Source: DASZCR01 sp035942915 (lineage in GTDB: Bacteria; Acidobacteriota; Blastocatellia; Pyrinomonadales; Pyrinomonadaceae). From it: DNA of 11,893 nt. Of the stretch, positions 9,159 to 11,893 are shown piece after piece (positions within the stretch are counted from its first letter, which is position 1; each line of letters begins with the position of its first letter). Both the position numbers and the translations under genes were made by a program. The notes under the pieces are model-generated. The model was not told the origin of the DNA and did no database searches. It saw only the letters and a list, made by a program, of their open reading frames with translations. The stretch covers positions 1-11,893 of the forward strand of contig DASZCR010000157.1 in assembly GCA_035942915.1 (NCBI GenBank), written 5' to 3'.

Positions 9159-10304
9159 ATGACTGATTTCCAAAGGTTGCAATCCCTTCCGCTCGAACAG
9201 AAGATAGGCCAACTCCTTTACATCGGACTCCCCGGCACAGACTTCGACGAGGAGGCGCGCGGCCTCGTCGAAGACATCTCGCCCGGCGGCGTCATCATCT
9301 TCGGTCGCAACGTGGCCGCGCCGGAACAACTACGCACCTTGCTCGACGACGTGCGCGCGCATCTGCCCGTTGAACCGTTGTTGGGAATTGACCAGGAGGG
9401 CGGTCTGGTTGACCGTCTCCGACGCATCTGCACACCGATGCCTGCGGCGCGCACCATCCGCCAGCACGGCGACTTAGCGGCGGCGCGCACGCTCGGCCGC
9501 ATCACGGGCGAGGTCTTGCGCCTGCTCGGCTTCAACATGAACTTCGCGCCCGTCCTCTCCATCATGACGGAGGACCGCGACCTGCTCTCGAACGGTCTCT
9601 ACTCGCGTTCCTTCGGCCGCTCGCCCGGCGAAGTTCTCGGCTACACGATGGTCTATCTGCGCGGCTTGCAGGGCACAGGCTGTCTGGGCTGCGCCAAGCA
9701 CTTTCCCGGCATCGGCGCGGGCGAGGTTGATACGCACGAGGAGATGGCCGTTATCAATCTTTCGCACGACGACCTCATCGCGCAAGACCTCGCGCCCTAC
9801 ATCGAACTGTTTCAGCGCGAAGACAACATGGTCAAGGCCGTGATGGTCAGTCACGGCGGCTTCCCCAACATCGACATCCATCGCGGCACGGCGGGCGGGC
9901 GCCTCGTCCCGGCTTCGATTAATTACGAGATTGTGACGCGGCTGCTGCGCGAAGAGCTCGGCTACGGCGGCCTCGTCGTCACCGACGACCTTGAGATGGG
10001 CGCTATCGCGCGCCACTGTGAGATTGAAGAGGCCGCTCTGCGCGCCGTCGAGGCAGGCGAAGACATGCTGCTGATATGCGCGCATCCAGACCTCATCCGG
10101 CGCGGTTACAACGCGCTCCTTCAGGCGGCGCGCGACGGTCTGCTCTCGGAAGCGAGAATCGACGTTTCACTCAGACGCATCGCGGCCTTCAAAGCCCTCA
10201 TCCAACCTCCTCTCCCGTTCGACCCCACGCGGTTCAGGGTCTTGTCCGACGAAGTGGCGGAACTCAACCGCAAGCTCAACTACACTTACGGAGGGAAAAT
10301 TTAA
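9159..10304 (+). CDS. nagZ: Beta-N-acetylhexosaminidase, glycoside hydrolase family 3 (NagZ-type)
   Basis: Removes terminal N-acetylglucosamine from GlcNAc-anhydroMurNAc peptides in peptidoglycan recycling. There is no signal peptide, so it is probably cytoplasmic. It has 381 residues in one (beta/alpha)8-type domain: 'LPLEQKIGQLLYIGLPG' (10-26), 'GVIIFGRN' (45-52), 'GIDQEGG', the NagZ signature KHFPG (180-184) with D-T-H at 191-193, and 'VVTDDLEMGAI' near 273-283. By family knowledge the Asp276 of TDDLEM is the nucleophile and His193 the unusual acid/base, so both catalytic residues are kept. Departures: the usual PGHG is PGIG, DSH is DTH, and the usual EGGR is EGGL. The start at 9159 is the only sensible ATG but lacks a Shine-Dalgarno. 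It lies 40 bases after mutS, and its TAA touches the GTG of the following binding-protein gene, so the two are almost surely co-transcribed. Confidence 0.93.
   Translation: MTDFQRLQSLPLEQKIGQLLYIGLPGTDFDEEARGLVEDISPGGVIIFGRNVAAPEQLRTLLDDVRAHLPVEPLLGIDQEGGLVDRLRRICTPMPAARTIRQHGDLAAARTLGRITGEVLRLLGFNMNFAPVLSIMTEDRDLLSNGLYSRSFGRSPGEVLGYTMVYLRGLQGTGCLGCAKHFPGIGAGEVDTHEEMAVINLSHDDLIAQDLAPYIELFQREDNMVKAVMVSHGGFPNIDIHRGTAGGRLVPASINYEIVTRLLREELGYGGLVVTDDLEMGAIARHCEIEEAALRAVEAGEDMLLICAHPDLIRRGYNALLQAARDGLLSEARIDVSLRRIAAFKALIQPPLPFDPTRFRVLSDEVAELNRKLNYTYGGKI
10290..10295 (+). promoter_or_regulatory. Shine-Dalgarno for the binding-protein gene
   Basis: GGAGGG inside the last codons of nagZ lies ten bases before the GTG at 10305. 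It supports that non-ATG start and tight coupling of the two genes. The spacing equals that of the YdcH-like gene. Confidence 0.7.
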
Positions 10305-11855
10305 GTGCGAAACAGAAGATTCGTCACGGCGCTCCTGACGGCCTGCCTGCTGGCAAGCCTCGTCGCCGGTTGCGGCGGCGGCATCACGGGCGTCAAGAGC
10401 GGGCGCTTCGAGCGGCCGATTGTCCTGCTCATCAACGGCGAGAGCGCGCCGACGCGTCAGTACGCGCAGGTCATGCAGAACTCTCTACGGCAGGCAGGCA
10501 TCCCCGTCGAGATTGAGACGGTTGACCAGGGAACGCTTATCGACCGGCAGCGCAAGGGGCAGTATCAACTGACGACGAATCGTTGGGTCGGCGGCAATCA
10601 AGACCCCATCTTCCTCAAAAACCTCTTCGGGACGGGCGCGAATTTCAATCGCTGGAACTACTCCAACCCGCAACTCGACCAGATTCTTAATCAGGCCGTC
10701 GAGACGGCCGACCGCGAACAGGGACGCGCCCTCTACGTGCAGGCGCAGGACATCATCAGCCGCGAGTTGCCGAGCCTGCCACTGTGGTACACAGACCAGA
10801 TGGTCATCGCGCGTCGCAACGTCGGAAACATTCAGGTTGACATGAGCGGCGATTGGAGTTTCATGGCGCGGCTCACGTCCGAAGGCAAGACCGGCCCGTT
10901 CGTCGTCACGCTCGAATCACCCCCGCCCTCTTTCGAGCAACTCAAGGAGACGGAGGGCGCGGCCGAGCGGATGCGGCAGTTGATGTTCAACTCGCTCGTC
11001 AAGAAGAACGAGAGATTCGATTACGTCGGCGACCTCGCCTCTGAGATTCGTCGCGCCGAAGACGGTCTCTCCTACACCTTTACGCTGCGCGAGGGCGTGA
11101 AATTCCACGACGGGCGACCGCTCACCTCAGCCGACGCCAAGTACACGCTCGAAACGCTTCTCGCCTCCGGCTTCCCGAAGTCGGGCGACTTCTTCGAGGG
11201 GACGGGCGAGAGCCGCCAGCCACTCATCACGGCGATGGAGACGCCCGATGCGCGCACGCTCGTCGTCCGCCTGCGCCGCCCCTGGCTCAACCTCCTGTCG
11301 AACCTCGTTCCCATCGGCATCATCCCGCAAGGCTCGGCCGGAACGCAGCGGCAACAACCCGTCGGCTCAGGCCCTTTCAAGTTTGTGCGCTACGACGAGT
11401 CACAGCAGATAGTTGACCTCGCCGCGCATGATGCCTACTGGGGCGGCGCACCTCCGATTAAGGAACTGCGCGTGCGTACCGTCCGCGACACGAACACGTT
11501 GCAGGCCGAGTTGCGTAGCGGCGGCGTTGACCTCGCGGTGGTCGCCAATCTCGGCGCGGATGTCTATCGCGCGCTCGGACAAGACCCGAACCTTCAGGTC
11601 AAGCAGTTTCCCGGCGCAAACGTCGTCTATCTCGCATACAACACGCAAGACCCCGCGCTCAAGGATGCGCGCGTGCGTCAGGCCATCGCCTACGCGATAG
11701 ACCGCGAAGGCATCGTCCGCGACCTGCTGCTCGGACAGGCGCGCGTCGCACACTCGATACTGCCGCAGGAGTCTTGGGCTTACTCGCCCGGTCAGGTCTA
11801 CACCTTCGACATCGAGAAGGCGAAACGCGCGCTCGACGAAGCGGGCGTCAAATAA
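10305..11855 (+). CDS. Lipoprotein, family 5 ABC-transporter solute-binding protein with circularly permuted order
   Basis: A 516-residue extracytoplasmic binding protein of the peptide/nickel/oligosaccharide type (SBP_bac_5). A lipoprotein signal ends in the lipobox LVAGC (Cys23). Residues 32-190 then match the usual C-terminal part of the family: 'QNSLRQAGIPVEIETVDQGT', 'NRWVGGNQDP', 'NYSNPQLDQILNQA', 'LPSLPLWYTDQMV'. Residues 197-516 match the usual beginning and middle: 'LESPPPSFEQL', 'YTFTLREGVKFHDGRPLTSAD' (the family signature), 'VGSGPFKFVRYD', 'DARVRQAIAYAIDREGIVRD'. The protein ends with 'FDIEKAKRALDEAGVK', which in normal members leads directly into the first block. All parts are present once, the frame is open and the total length is normal, so this looks like a permutation rather than a truncation. 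Ligand unknown; the nagZ neighbour hints at cell-wall peptides or sugars. No permease genes are in view, since the window ends 38 bases later. Confidence 0.9.
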   Translation: MRNRRFVTALLTACLLASLVAGCGGGITGVKSGRFERPIVLLINGESAPTRQYAQVMQNSLRQAGIPVEIETVDQGTLIDRQRKGQYQLTTNRWVGGNQDPIFLKNLFGTGANFNRWNYSNPQLDQILNQAVETADREQGRALYVQAQDIISRELPSLPLWYTDQMVIARRNVGNIQVDMSGDWSFMARLTSEGKTGPFVVTLESPPPSFEQLKETEGAAERMRQLMFNSLVKKNERFDYVGDLASEIRRAEDGLSYTFTLREGVKFHDGRPLTSADAKYTLETLLASGFPKSGDFFEGTGESRQPLITAMETPDARTLVVRLRRPWLNLLSNLVPIGIIPQGSAGTQRQQPVGSGPFKFVRYDESQQIVDLAAHDAYWGGAPPIKELRVRTVRDTNTLQAELRSGGVDLAVVANLGADVYRALGQDPNLQVKQFPGANVVYLAYNTQDPALKDARVRQAIAYAIDREGIVRDLLLGQARVAHSILPQESWAYSPGQVYTFDIEKAKRALDEAGVK

Positions 11856-11893
11856 TCGGCACAGACTGAAAGTCGTCTTCCCTGAGCGTCGCC

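Noticed and set aside
11864..11874. GACT-GAA-AGTC hairpin after the last gene as a terminator
   Set aside because: The stem is four pairs with no T run, too weak to call.

Overview
The window is GC-rich, dense, ordinary bacterial chromosome with strong C/G-ending codon bias. It has nine protein-coding genes, no RNA genes, no CRISPR and no recognisable mobile element. The likely source is Acidobacteriota, perhaps Blastocatellia. This rests on a membrane Ser/Thr kinase with an N-terminal CPxC zinc-ribbon-like segment and an extracytoplasmic NTF2-like tail, an actinobacterial-type 'GGGDCPGLNAV' phosphofructokinase, and the general gene style. No 16S or other marker is present, so this is inference.

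Left part (1-2249), all on the minus strand, read from right to left: tsaB (tRNA t6A synthesis) overlapping rimI (S18/protein N-acetyltransferase), then a small YdcH/DUF465 coiled-coil protein with a strong Shine-Dalgarno. A terminator-like hairpin follows, then psd (phosphatidylserine decarboxylase), which runs off the left edge. A 95-base divergent region with an AT-rich core separates tsaB from pfkA.

Middle (2345-6076): pfkA (glycolysis) and a 702-residue membrane Ser/Thr protein kinase on the plus strand. They converge on a minus-strand gene for a small unrecognised membrane protein with CX6C and CX2C cysteine pairs. Between the convergent stops lies a 65-base element with perfect 20-bp inverted arms and a second hairpin in its loop.

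Right part (6251-11855), plus strand: mutS (mismatch repair; long variant with a near-consensus beta-clamp motif), nagZ (GH3 beta-N-acetylhexosaminidase, peptidoglycan recycling) and, directly abutting nagZ (TAA-GTG), a lipoprotein of the family 5 solute-binding proteins.

The most notable observation is this last gene. After a normal lipobox, the segment that ordinarily forms the C-terminal part of a family 5 binding protein comes first (about residues 32-190). The ordinary N-terminal and middle parts follow (about 197-516), and the protein stops exactly where the first segment would normally begin ('ALDEAGVK'). The two breakpoints share a 10-base identity and the reading frame is intact throughout. 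It looks like a circularly permuted ABC-transporter binding protein, or a rearrangement or assembly event mimicking one. The remaining genes are housekeeping with modest oddities.
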